From: Hyunsoonleella flava
Lineage (GTDB): Bacteria; Bacteroidota; Bacteroidia; Flavobacteriales; Flavobacteriaceae
Length of the DNA stretch: 64,000 nucleotides
Reading direction: 5' to 3'
Assembly (NCBI RefSeq): GCF_004310325.1
Contig: NZ_SIRT01000001.1
Coordinates: 620,001 to 684,000, forward strand
The position numbers were made by a program, and so were the translations under genes. Below the pieces are notes generated by a model. It had not been told where the DNA came from and ran no database searches. It worked only from the letters and a program-made list of their open reading frames with translations. Of the stretch, positions 36,310-45,216 are shown piece by piece (the first letter of the stretch is position 1; every line of letters begins with the position of its first letter).

Positions 36310-38826
36310 TTATACCCAAGGTTCAGGCATTTTTTGGTCACGCATTGGGACGAAAACCAGATTATCATCTTCCTCTTTACTATTTACAAAGTGATTGAAA
36401 CGCTTCATCATTTCAGGATCATTAACAGCTTGTGTCCACTCACATTCAAACTTATTTACCAGAGTTTGCATTTCTTTTTCTAAATCCTCTGCAATACCCA
36501 ATTTATCGTTAATAATTACGTCTTTTAAATAGTCTAGCCCACCTTCCAATCGTTCTTGCCATGCGGCAGTACGTTGTAAAGGTTTAGCAGTTCTCATGTA
36601 AAACATTAAATATCTGTCTAAATACTTAATTACCCTTTCGTTATCTATTTGTTCAGCAAATAATTCTGCATGTCTTGGATTTGCACCACCGTTTCCACCA
36701 ACATATAAGTTCCAGCCACCCTCAACCGCAATTAAACCAAAATCTTTTCCTCTAGCTTCGGCACACTCTCTAATACATCCAGACACTCCGCCTTTAATTT
36801 TGTGAGGCGCACGGATACCTCTGTAACGGTTTTCTAATTCGATACCAAAACTTACACTTTCGTCCATCCCGTATCGACACCATGTAGAGCCCACACAAGT
36901 TTTTACGGTTCTTAAGGATTTACCATAAGCATGCCCACTTTCAAAACCATGACTTATTAATTCTTTCCATATTAATGGCAACTGATTTAAAGTAGCACCA
37001 AATAAATCAACGCGAACACCACCTGTAATCTTAGTATATAAATCGTATTTCTTAGCAATTTCACCTAAAGCAATTAGCTTGTCTGGTGTGATTTCTCCTC
37101 CTGGAACACGCGGTACAACAGAATACGTACCATTACGCTGAATATTAGCTAAAAATCTATCATTTGAATCTTGGATAGCATACTCTTTATTTGCAGTATC
37201 TGCATGAATAGTCGCCATTAATGAGGCTATAAGTGGTTTACATAATTCGCAACCATGACCCCCGTTTCCGTGGTTATCCAATACTTCATTAAACTTGGTA
37301 TAACCTTTTACTTCTATAATTTTATATAAATCCTGCCTGTTATAATCAAAATGCTCGCAAACTGAATCTTTAACTTCAATACCAAGAGCCTTAAGTGTTG
37401 CATTGGTTAAATCTGCGACCATAGGTTTACAACCACCACAACCTGTACCTGCTTTGGTACAACCTACTACACCTGCTAAATCTGTAGCTTCCCCACTTTC
37501 TATAACACCACAAATTTGTCCTTTTGTAACGCTTTCACATGAGCATACTTGGGCTTCATCAGGCAAATCGGTTACGTCACCAAAAGACGCTGCGCCATCA
37601 CTAGCGGGTAAAATTAATTGAGATGCGTCTTCTGGAATTTTCATACCATTCAAGTACATCTGATGTAACATGTTATAATCTGATGCATCACCAACCAATA
37701 TGCCTCCAAGAAGTTTTTTACCATCAAGACTTACATTAATTCTTTTATATAAATGTTGTGTTTTATTTTCAAAAATGATGGAATGTCCTTTTGATGCAGG
37801 CATAAATGGCTCACCAAAACTAGCCACATCTACTCCAATTAATTTCAATTTAGTAGACATATCAATATCAGATGGCATAATAGCATCATTTTCGGCTAGA
37901 ATTTGTTTTACAGCAATATCAGCCATATCATAACCCGGAGCTACTAAACCATATATCATTTGGTTATAGAGTGCAATTTCGCCAATAGCATAAATGCTGT
38001 CATCTGAGGTTTTCATGGTGTTATCAACAATAATTCCTCCTCTAACTCCAACTTCCAACCCGCATGCTCTACCAAGTTCATCCCGTGGTCTAATACCTGC
38101 TGAAATGATGAGCATATCAACATCTAGTATATCGTCTTCACCAAACTCCATTCCCGTAATACTGCCATTACCTAGTATCTGGTTGGTTGCTTTGCTCAAA
38201 TGAATATTTAAACCAATAGATTCTAATTTCAATTTTAAAACCTGTGAACTTCTAGAATCTAATTGTCGTGGCATTAACTTAGGAGCCAACTCCACAATAT
38301 GAGGCTCTAACCCCATATCCATAACGGCTTTACCAGCCTCTAAACCCAATAAACCACCACCTAAAACAGCAGCTTTAGCATTAGGTTTTTCAGTTTTTAT
38401 CTTTTCAGCATAAGCCATCATGCCTTCTAAATCTTCAATAGTTCTATAAACGAAAACACCTTCTTTCTCAACCCCTTTTATTGGAGGTACAAAGGGAGAA
38501 GATCCTGTGGCTAGCACCAAATAATCGTATGCAAATTCTCTATCCTTTGCTGTAGTTATTATTTTTTCTGCCCTATTTATATCTGAAACGCGTTCGCCAG
38601 TAACTAATTCTATTCCATGCTCTGCATACCAGCTAGCAGGGGCCATCTCTAAGGCCTTTGCATCTTGATTTTCAAAATATTCACTCAAATGAACTCTATC
38701 ATAAGCTGGTCTTGGTTCTTCTCCAAAAACAGTGATCTTAAAACCAATACTTGCTGCATTAGCCACAAATTTTTCACAAAATTTATAACCAACCATTCCA
38801 TTTCCAACTACAATAATTTGTTTCAT
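36310..38826 (-). CDS. nirB: Nitrite reductase (NADH) large subunit
   Basis: This 838-residue protein matches NirB in length and order: NAD(P)/FAD oxidoreductase (1-about 390, GNGMVGYKF and LGGGLLGLEAG), a BFD-type [2Fe-2S] domain (VCSCESVTKG and TGCGGCKP, about 418-470), a second CxxC-containing stretch (GGHGCELCKP), and a siroheme-[4Fe-4S] nitrite reductase domain with CVGSTWC and GCIREC. It reduces nitrite to ammonium in the cytoplasm. Its start codon has the operator TAAGTATTTATACTTA 23 bases upstream, identical to the nrtA-like site. Confidence 0.95.
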   Translation of the reverse strand: MKQIIVVGNGMVGYKFCEKFVANAASIGFKITVFGEEPRPAYDRVHLSEYFENQDAKALEMAPASWYAEHGIELVTGERVSDINRAEKIITTAKDREFAYDYLVLATGSSPFVPPIKGVEKEGVFVYRTIEDLEGMMAYAEKIKTEKPNAKAAVLGGGLLGLEAGKAVMDMGLEPHIVELAPKLMPRQLDSRSSQVLKLKLESIGLNIHLSKATNQILGNGSITGMEFGEDDILDVDMLIISAGIRPRDELGRACGLEVGVRGGIIVDNTMKTSDDSIYAIGEIALYNQMIYGLVAPGYDMADIAVKQILAENDAIMPSDIDMSTKLKLIGVDVASFGEPFMPASKGHSIIFENKTQHLYKRINVSLDGKKLLGGILVGDASDYNMLHQMYLNGMKIPEDASQLILPASDGAASFGDVTDLPDEAQVCSCESVTKGQICGVIESGEATDLAGVVGCTKAGTGCGGCKPMVADLTNATLKALGIEVKDSVCEHFDYNRQDLYKIIEVKGYTKFNEVLDNHGNGGHGCELCKPLIASLMATIHADTANKEYAIQDSNDRFLANIQRNGTYSVVPRVPGGEITPDKLIALGEIAKKYDLYTKITGGVRVDLFGATLNQLPLIWKELISHGFESGHAYGKSLRTVKTCVGSTWCRYGMDESVSFGIELENRYRGIRAPHKIKGGVSGCIRECAEARGKDFGLIAVEGGWNLYVGGNGGANPRHAELFAEQIDNERVIKYLDRYLMFYMRTAKPLQRTAAWQERLEGGLDYLKDVIINDKLGIAEDLEKEMQTLVNKFECEWTQAVNDPEMMKRFNHFVNSKEEDDNLVFVPMRDQKMPEPWV

Positions 38827-38849
38827 AATTACGTATTTGAAAACAAAAC

Positions 38850-38865
38850 TAAGTATTTATACTTA
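38850..38865. promoter_or_regulatory. Palindromic operator TAAGTA-TTTA-TACTTA upstream of nirB
   Basis: Perfect 6-4-6 inverted repeat, 23 bases before the nirB ATG, identical in sequence and spacing to the site before the nrtA-like gene. TACGTA hexamers flank it at 38830-38835 and 38893-38898. Confidence 0.75.
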
Positions 38866-39047
38866 TTTTTTATTCTATATTACTGAGAAATTTACGTAGA
38901 CAATCCAATTATTATTGATTTCTAAAATTGAAATGTCAATAATTGTCTTATAGTAAAATTAAAGGTTTAGTTTTTACAGAAATCTGAATAAAATGGAGTA
39001 CACTATTCTAAAAATATTGGAAACACAAATAGTATTGTGTCTAGTGC

Positions 39048-39083
39048 ATAAAAAAGCCTTTGTATTTTACAAAGGCTTTGTTT
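39048..39083 (-). terminator. Terminator after the leftward tRNA pair
   Basis: The stem AAAGCCTTTGT / ACAAAGGCTTT has a short loop and, on the minus strand, is followed by a T run. It lies directly beyond the 3' end of tRNA-Pro. Confidence 0.75.
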
Positions 39084-39085
39084 TG

Positions 39086-39160
39086 TCGGGGTGGCAGGAT
39101 TCGAACCTGCGACCTCCGCGTCCCAAACGCGGCGCGATAACCGGGCTACGCTACACCCCG
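39086..39160 (-). tRNA. tRNA-Pro, anticodon TGG
   Basis: Read on the minus strand it begins CGGGGTGTAGCGTAGCCCGG and has a 7-base acceptor stem CGGGGTG/CACCCCG. The anticodon loop TTTGGGA sits between CCGCG and CGCGG, and a T-arm GGTTCGAATCC is present. CCA is not encoded. Confidence 0.93.
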
Positions 39161-39180
39161 ATATGGTTATCTAATTTTTG

Positions 39181-39264
39181 CGGAGAGACCGGGATTCGAA
39201 CCCGGGCAACACTTACGCGTTGACAGATTAGCAATCTGCTCCATTACCACTCTGGCACCTCTCC
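39181..39264 (-). tRNA. tRNA-Ser, anticodon GCT
   Basis: On the minus strand it begins GGAGAGGTGCCAGAGTGG, has an anticodon loop TTGCTAA between CAGA/TCTG, and a long variable arm (AACGCGTAAGTGTT) typical of tRNA-Ser. The T-arm is GGTTCGAATCC. It lies 20 bases upstream of tRNA-Pro in the same direction. Confidence 0.93.
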
Positions 39265-39359
39265 TAATTCTATAAAGAACTTTTGCAAGTAAAATTGCGG
39301 ATGCAAATGTAATTTAAACATTATAAGAACGCAACTATTTAATTGAATTTTTAAAAAAA

Positions 39360-41408
39360 TTATTCAGGATATTCTATCCTCAAATGGTAAATGTTTGCAA
39401 GCTTGTGCTTTAATACTTTTTTTATGGCTTGAATTTCTTTGAAAGTGATATTCGCATTCAAGAATTGCTCTTCTTCAATCTGTTTGTTGATTATATTTTC
39501 AACAAATGCGTCTATTTTTGTAGAGGTTGGGTTTTTTAAACTTTTAGAGGCTGCTTCTACACTATCACACATCATCAAAATAGCTGTTTCCTTACTAAAC
39601 GGTTTTGGCCCTGGATATCTGAATAAATCAGAATCTATTTCCGCATCAATCTCTTTGGCTTTCATATAGAAATAATACACAACGCTGGTACCGTGGTGTG
39701 TTCTAATAAAATCAATTACCCTATCTGGTAAGTTATTTTTTTTGGCTATTTCAATCCCGTTTATGACATGATCTGTGATGATTCTTGCACTCTCTTTTGA
39801 AGACAACTCATCATGCGGATTGATTCCCGTAGATTGATTTTCAGTAAAATAATTGGGGTTTACCATTTTACCGATATCATGATACAAAGCTCCTACCCTA
39901 ACTAGCATTGCATTTGCTCCTATTTCATTAGCCGAAGCTTCAGCCAAATTCGCAACGTTTAAAGAATGATGAAATGTTCCAGGTGATACGTTTGATAGTT
40001 CTTTTAATAATTTGGTATTCGTATCAGACAACTCCAAAAGTGATACATCAGAGACTAAACCAAATAATTTTTCGTAAGCATAAATTAAGGGCTGCACAAA
40101 AAGCGTAGCGAGCCCACAAAGAATGAACAACAAAAACGTGTTCAAATCAATAGTTTCAATACTACCTTCATGAATAACAAAAAAGGCAAAGTAAGCAATG
40201 ATATAAATAAGTGTAATTTGACCTACTGATATAAATAAGTTTGCACGTTTGTATAGTTCTGAGACTGTTAATATCGTTACAATGCCCGCTAGAATTTGTA
40301 AAAACATATACTCATAGCTATTGGGTACAATTGAACCTAATAACAAAACCGTTATTACGTGGGTAAACATACCCAGACGCGCATCAAAAAATGCCTTTAA
40401 AACCAAAGGCAACATACACAAAGGCACCACATACAAATACTCAGAATTGTAGTTTACTACCAATGTGGTAATAAACACCATTAGGAGTATATTGAAGAAA
40501 ATAAAAGTAACTTTCGTATTATTTTCAAAAACTTCTAACCTATATTTCCTTAAGAATAATAGCAACATTAACAATGCTAACGCAACAAGTAGTGTGTAGG
40601 CGAATAATATCCAGTTGTAATTGGACTCATTCCATACTTGAGACTCATATTCAGATTGAAGCGATTTAAGTTTTTGGAATTTATCACCTTCAACGACTTC
40701 CCCTTTCGAAATAATTAAAGTACCTCGCTCTACACTACCACGAGTATAGGATATCTTACTAAATTCATCTTCAAGTGCTTTTTCTGTAAATGATTTATTA
40801 TAGGTGAGATTCGGCTCAATGACATCAAAAAACAGTGATGTGAACTTAGAAGCATAACTATCTAATCCCTCAGAAGTTAACTTTCTTTCAATAAAAGATT
40901 TCACTTCATCTTGCTGAATCAAATTGCCAAAAACGGTATTTTTTTGCTTTACATTTCCACTTATTATTTCAACAAGTCTTTCATCTTGAAACGTATAGCT
41001 GTCTGAGAGTATTCCAAAATTGTATATGTCTTCCAAAATAGTGCGTCCAGCATCTTTTAATGCATTAAGATTAGGCGCAGGAAGAGAATCTGAAAACACT
41101 TCTGAAAACAACATTTCGTAATCCTGAAGCACTTTTGTTTTCACAGCATTATCGACATCAAAATACAACGGTGCTTGACTTTCAATAGCCTTTCTCTCTT
41201 TATTGATCTCATCCTCTGCCTTTTTTATGGCAAAATCAAAAGGAGCCAGTAAGTTTTCCGATTGCCAAGGTTTTCCTCTTTCAAAACTATACTTAAACTT
41301 TCCGCTTTTCGGGAATAAATACACTATTAAAAACGTAGTACATACAAACAATAAAACTTTATATATCAAAGAATGATTTCTGTAAAGTTTATTTATGAAG
41401 TCTTTCAT
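39360..41408 (-). CDS. 7TM-HD phosphohydrolase, PgpH-like (c-di-AMP phosphodiesterase family)
   Basis: This is a 682-residue membrane protein. After an N-terminal helix there is a large extracellular 7TMR-HDED-type domain (about 50-255), a block of seven transmembrane helices (about 265-455), and an HD phosphohydrolase domain (about 470-640) with HHSLNVANLA and LYHDIGKM. PgpH proteins of this layout hydrolyse c-di-AMP. The ATG at 41408 is preferred to a TTG at 41429. It is a single gene between the tRNAs and the divergent thiolase. Confidence 0.87.
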   Translation of the reverse strand: MKDFINKLYRNHSLIYKVLLFVCTTFLIVYLFPKSGKFKYSFERGKPWQSENLLAPFDFAIKKAEDEINKERKAIESQAPLYFDVDNAVKTKVLQDYEMLFSEVFSDSLPAPNLNALKDAGRTILEDIYNFGILSDSYTFQDERLVEIISGNVKQKNTVFGNLIQQDEVKSFIERKLTSEGLDSYASKFTSLFFDVIEPNLTYNKSFTEKALEDEFSKISYTRGSVERGTLIISKGEVVEGDKFQKLKSLQSEYESQVWNESNYNWILFAYTLLVALALLMLLLFLRKYRLEVFENNTKVTFIFFNILLMVFITTLVVNYNSEYLYVVPLCMLPLVLKAFFDARLGMFTHVITVLLLGSIVPNSYEYMFLQILAGIVTILTVSELYKRANLFISVGQITLIYIIAYFAFFVIHEGSIETIDLNTFLLFILCGLATLFVQPLIYAYEKLFGLVSDVSLLELSDTNTKLLKELSNVSPGTFHHSLNVANLAEASANEIGANAMLVRVGALYHDIGKMVNPNYFTENQSTGINPHDELSSKESARIITDHVINGIEIAKKNNLPDRVIDFIRTHHGTSVVYYFYMKAKEIDAEIDSDLFRYPGPKPFSKETAILMMCDSVEAASKSLKNPTSTKIDAFVENIINKQIEEEQFLNANITFKEIQAIKKVLKHKLANIYHLRIEYPE

Positions 41409-41535
41409 ATTTGGCAAGAATATTTTCAAATGTAAGAAATTCTATGGTGTTACCATCTATCCTTTAATCCAATTAATACTCATATTATCTGTTAAAAATT
41501 GATTATTTTCGCCATATCAATTTTAAACTTAAGTT

Positions 41536-42717
41536 ATGAATTCAGAAGTTGTTATTGTGTCTGCTGTAAGAACGCCAATAGGTAGTTTTTTAGGTGCTTT
41601 ATCAACTGTACCAGCTACCAAATTGGGTTCAGTTGCCATAAAAGGCGCGTTGGACAGGATTAATTTGAAACCAGAACTAGTTGACGAAGTATTTATGGGA
41701 AATGTGGTGCAAGCCGGAAATGGACAAGCACCTGCGAGACAAGCAGCCTTAGGGGCTGGAATTCCTGATACCGTGCCTTGTACAACCATTAATAAGGTTT
41801 GTGCTTCTGGAATGAAAGCAGTGATGCATGGAGCGCAAGCTATTGGTTTGGGCGATGCAGAGGTTGTGGTTGCAGGAGGTATGGAAAACATGAGTTTAAT
41901 CCCCCATTATCTTTACGCTAGAACTGGCACTAAGTTTGGACCAAGCAGCTTAATTGATGGATTACAACGTGATGGATTAGTGGATGCATATGACCAAAAT
42001 GCTATGGGTGTTTGTGCCGATGCATGCGCTACGGAATACAAGTTTTCTCGCGAAGATCAGGATAGCTATGCAATACAATCTTACAAACGCTCCGCAGCCG
42101 CTTGGGATGCAGGTAAATTTAAAAACGAAGTGGTTCCTGTTGAAGTGCCACAACGCAGAGGTGAACAACCGCTAGTAGTTGACACAGATGAAGAATTTAC
42201 TAAAGTGAAATTAGATAAAATACCAAGCCTTCGTCCTGCTTTTACAAAAGACGGTACAGTTACAGCTGCAAATGCCTCTACCATTAATGATGGTGCGGGT
42301 GCCGTGGTTTTAATGAGTAAAAGCAAAGCTGAAGCATTGGGCTTAGATATTTTGGCTACTATAAAAAGTTATGCTGATGCAGCACATGAACCTGAGTGGT
42401 TTACAACGGCTCCGGCGAAAGCTTTACCTAAAGCACTAGCCAAAGCAGGAATAACCCAAGAGGATGTAGATTATTTTGAGTTTAATGAAGCTTTTTCTGT
42501 AGTGGCATTAGCCAACATGAAAATTCTTGGATTAAGTGATGATAGAGTAAACATCAATGGAGGCGCTGTATCTCTTGGCCACCCACTAGGTTGCTCTGGT
42601 GTTAGAATTTTAATTACTTTGCTAAACGTTCTAGAACAGAACAATGCCAAAATTGGTGCTGCAGCTATCTGTAATGGTGGTGGTGGTGCTACTGCTATGG
42701 TAATTGAACGCAATTAA
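41536..42717 (+). CDS. Acetyl-CoA C-acetyltransferase (thiolase)
   Basis: This is a 393-residue biosynthetic-type thiolase. It shows the nucleophile C89 in NKVCASGMKA, the NEAFSVVALAN motif, and the C-terminal GHPLGCSGVR and GGGGATAM motifs with the second catalytic Cys and His. It condenses two acetyl-CoA units or cleaves acetoacetyl-CoA. An NlpC/P60 gene follows after 8 bases on the same strand, a pairing unrelated in function but probably co-transcribed. Confidence 0.93.
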   Translation: MNSEVVIVSAVRTPIGSFLGALSTVPATKLGSVAIKGALDRINLKPELVDEVFMGNVVQAGNGQAPARQAALGAGIPDTVPCTTINKVCASGMKAVMHGAQAIGLGDAEVVVAGGMENMSLIPHYLYARTGTKFGPSSLIDGLQRDGLVDAYDQNAMGVCADACATEYKFSREDQDSYAIQSYKRSAAAWDAGKFKNEVVPVEVPQRRGEQPLVVDTDEEFTKVKLDKIPSLRPAFTKDGTVTAANASTINDGAGAVVLMSKSKAEALGLDILATIKSYADAAHEPEWFTTAPAKALPKALAKAGITQEDVDYFEFNEAFSVVALANMKILGLSDDRVNINGGAVSLGHPLGCSGVRILITLLNVLEQNNAKIGAAAICNGGGGATAMVIERN

Positions 42718-42725
42718 TCGCCCTA

Positions 42726-43475
42726 ATGCAATACGGAATTTGTAATTTAAGTATCGTTCCATTACGATTTGAAGCCTCCGATAAAAGTGAGTTGGTATCT
42801 CAGGTTTTATATGGCGAATGGTTTAAGGTGATTGAAAAGCGAAAAAGCTGGAGCAAAATCCGTTTGGCTTTTGATAAGTATGAAGGGTGGGTTGACAATA
42901 AGCAATATGCAGATATTGAAGCCGATGACTATAAAAAGCTTAACTCTGAATCCTTAAAACTTTCAATGGATTTGGTTGAATTTGTTCAAGATGAAAACGA
43001 GCAAATTTACCCAATTCAATTAGGTTCTACATTAAATGGCTTATCCCTTTTAAAACACAGGTTTGATGGTAATATTACTGAAGGTGTTATCAATAAAGCA
43101 AATATCATTCAAACGGCATTCCTATACTTAAACAGCCCTTATCTATGGGGTGGAAAGACACCTTTTGGTATTGATTGTTCTGGTTTCACACAGATGGTTT
43201 ATAAACTGAATGGCTATAAATTGCTGCGAGATGCATCACAACAAGCAACACAAGGTGAAGCACTTAGTTTTATAGAAGAAAGCGAACCTGGGGATTTAGC
43301 ATTTTTTGATAATGCAGATGGCGAAATTATTCATGTGGGTATTATTATGAAGGACAATTACATCATACATGCACACGGAAAAGTAAGGATAGATAGATTA
43401 GACCATTCTGGTATTTACAATGTGGATAATAGGACACATACACATAAGTTGCGTGTGATTAAGAAGATAGTTTAG
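42726..43475 (+). CDS. C40 (NlpC/P60) family peptidase with SH3-like domains
   Basis: This 249-residue protein has SH3b-type N-terminal repeats (about 1-60) and an NlpC/P60 endopeptidase domain (about 125-249). The catalytic residues are visible: Cys in GIDCSGF, His in HVGIIM and a following His in IIHAHGKV. It cuts peptidoglycan stem peptides. No signal peptide is seen, which is common for this flavobacterial subgroup and leaves its location open. Confidence 0.88.
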   Translation: MQYGICNLSIVPLRFEASDKSELVSQVLYGEWFKVIEKRKSWSKIRLAFDKYEGWVDNKQYADIEADDYKKLNSESLKLSMDLVEFVQDENEQIYPIQLGSTLNGLSLLKHRFDGNITEGVINKANIIQTAFLYLNSPYLWGGKTPFGIDCSGFTQMVYKLNGYKLLRDASQQATQGEALSFIEESEPGDLAFFDNADGEIIHVGIIMKDNYIIHAHGKVRIDRLDHSGIYNVDNRTHTHKLRVIKKIV

Positions 43476-43518
43476 TTATTCAGAAAACTTTATTATTCTC
43501 GGGAGAAATACGAAAGAT

Positions 43519-44001
43519 TTACAAAAACCGTGAATGCCAACTCTCACTAGCCGGCACTTCCCAGTTTTCCTTAAACTCTGCAATGTTGTTTACTAAGTTA
43601 TTAAAAACAATAGTATTTTTAGAAACAGCACGTTCTTTAGCCATCTTTTTAAAATCGACCAAAGACTTATGGGCTATAAATTCTCCTTGTTTATACGACA
43701 CATTCATTTTATCCATTAAATCAACATTATAGTCTTTCTCTAATTGTTGAATAAAATGTACGGAAGCATCAATAGAACATCCTGTTGCACTATTTAAGTC
43801 TTGGTTTAATCCAATTACTATAAATCTTTTATATTTAATAAGATAACCTGCTTGAAGATCACTTCCATGAGCCGTCCAGTTTTCTATAAAAACATTTAAC
43901 TTATTTTTAATGTCCGCTAGCTCTTCTGGCGTAAATGAACGGTTGGCTTGATATATCCAAACTCTAGATTCTTCTGGTAATGTATTAAAATCTACTAGCA
44001 T
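43519..44001 (-). CDS. Conserved flavobacterial protein of unknown function
   Basis: This is a 160-residue soluble protein. Relatives are often labelled 'ABC transporter ATPase' in flavobacterial annotations, but it has no Walker A, signature or Walker B motif, so that name is unsupported. It contains YKRFIVIGLNQDLNSATGCS near residue 70, with a Cys that may matter functionally. It lies last in the leftward group amidase, MCE protein, Fe-S proteins, which is a recurring gene order in Flavobacteriaceae. Confidence 0.75.
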   Translation of the reverse strand: MLVDFNTLPEESRVWIYQANRSFTPEELADIKNKLNVFIENWTAHGSDLQAGYLIKYKRFIVIGLNQDLNSATGCSIDASVHFIQQLEKDYNVDLMDKMNVSYKQGEFIAHKSLVDFKKMAKERAVSKNTIVFNNLVNNIAEFKENWEVPASESWHSRFL

Positions 44002-44045
44002 TTTTTTAGTGATTTATGGGTCTCAATTGTTTTCAAAACAACTAT

Positions 44046-44834
44046 TTATAAATCGTCAGCATTAGCAATTAACTCCGCTACATCCATTACTTGCACTTCT
44101 TCACGTTCTTTGGCTTTCATACCATCGGTTAACATGGTATTGCAAAATGGGCATCCTGCTGCTACTATCTCTGGCTTGGTTTCAAGAGCTTGTTCGGTAC
44201 GCTCTACATTCACATCTTTTTCCCCGCTTTCTGGTTCCTTAAACATTTGTGCGCCCCCAGCGCCGCAGCACAAGCCATTGCGCTTACAGTTTTTCATTTC
44301 AACCAATTCCGCCTCAAGTTTTTCAATTAGTTGTCTAGGAGCTTCATAAATATTATTTGCACGTCCTAAATAGCACGGGTCGTGAAATGTGATACGTTTT
44401 CCTTTGAATTTACCACCTTCAACAGTTAGTCTTCCTTCATTCAACAGCGTTTTTAAGAACTGCGTATGGTGCATTACCTCATAATTACCGCCAAGTTCTG
44501 GATATTCGTTTTTTATAGTATTGAAACAATGTGGGCAAGCTGTTACTATTTTTTTCACCTCATAAGCGTTTAGCACCTCAATATTGGTCACAGCCTGCAT
44601 TTGAAACAAAAACTCATTACCTGCACGTTTTGCAGGGTCTCCGGTACAACTTTCTTCAGTTCCTAAAACAGCAAATTCTACATTAGCTTTATGCAGTAAT
44701 TTTACAAAAGCTTTTGTTATCTTTTTTGCCCTATCATCAAAACTTCCAGCACAACCTACCCAAAACAAAACTTCGGGTTGTTTACCTTGTGACATGTATT
44801 CAGCCATGGTGGGGACTTTAAGTGTTTCGCTCAT
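44046..44834 (-). CDS. (Fe-S)-binding protein with CCG domains (HdrB/LutA/GlpC-like)
   Basis: This 262-residue protein has two cysteine-rich CCG-type domains (the first with ACPHCFNT; the second with LCCGAGGAQMF and GCPFCNTML). Such subunits bind a [4Fe-4S] cluster and transfer electrons to a quinone-linked or disulfide partner. The membrane-bound Fe-S protein at 45209-46522 is its likely partner, with one small gene between them. Confidence 0.85.
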   Translation of the reverse strand: MSETLKVPTMAEYMSQGKQPEVLFWVGCAGSFDDRAKKITKAFVKLLHKANVEFAVLGTEESCTGDPAKRAGNEFLFQMQAVTNIEVLNAYEVKKIVTACPHCFNTIKNEYPELGGNYEVMHHTQFLKTLLNEGRLTVEGGKFKGKRITFHDPCYLGRANNIYEAPRQLIEKLEAELVEMKNCKRNGLCCGAGGAQMFKEPESGEKDVNVERTEQALETKPEIVAAGCPFCNTMLTDGMKAKEREEVQVMDVAELIANADDL

Positions 44835-44877
44835 ACTCTCTAGAATTAAGTATTATCGTTAATTCAATTAAATAACA

Positions 44878-45216
44878 TTATCTAAGTGAATCTTTATGTT
44901 TTAACTTGGCAAAATTCTCTCTTTTTACCCTAATGTAAATCGCTAGTCGCTTTTCGCCATTAATTAATCTATACTTAGGCTTCTCAATTAATTTCATTGA
45001 TGATTTTATACTCATTTGCTTTAAGGTCGTAAACTGTGCTTCTGAACAATAATCGCATAAAACCTTATCAACCTTAATATTCTTTACTTTTGAATCTTTA
45101 AAAGATGCAATTGTATAAACTTTAAATTGTAATGAATCTTTTCTAAAATTCTGGCCAAAACTACTGTCAAAACTCATCATTAACAGACATATCGCGTATA
45201 TGCAGAATTTAGTCAT
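44878..45216 (-). CDS. Small secreted protein between two Fe-S subunit genes
   Basis: This 112-residue protein has a probable signal peptide (ends SSFGQ) and a basic, Lys-rich mature part with one CDYC motif. I do not recognise a family. Its start overlaps the end of the membrane Fe-S gene by 8 bases and its end is 43 bases from the next gene, so it lies within the operon. It interrupts a pair that is usually adjacent, so it may be a lineage-specific addition. Confidence 0.7.
   Translation of the reverse strand: MTKFCIYAICLLMMSFDSSFGQNFRKDSLQFKVYTIASFKDSKVKNIKVDKVLCDYCSEAQFTTLKQMSIKSSMKLIEKPKYRLINGEKRLAIYIRVKRENFAKLKHKDSLR

Noticed and set aside
38993-39223. 76-codon rightward frame over the tRNA-Pro and tRNA-Ser genes
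   Set aside because: It encodes the reverse of two clear tRNA genes and ends inside one of them.
43519-44001. 'ABC transporter ATPase' label used for relatives
   Set aside because: No Walker A, signature or Walker B motif is present in the protein.
44844-44860. TTAAGTATTATCGTTAA near 44848 as a further operator site
   Set aside because: Only the left half matches; the right half-site is absent and the gene is unrelated to nitrogen.
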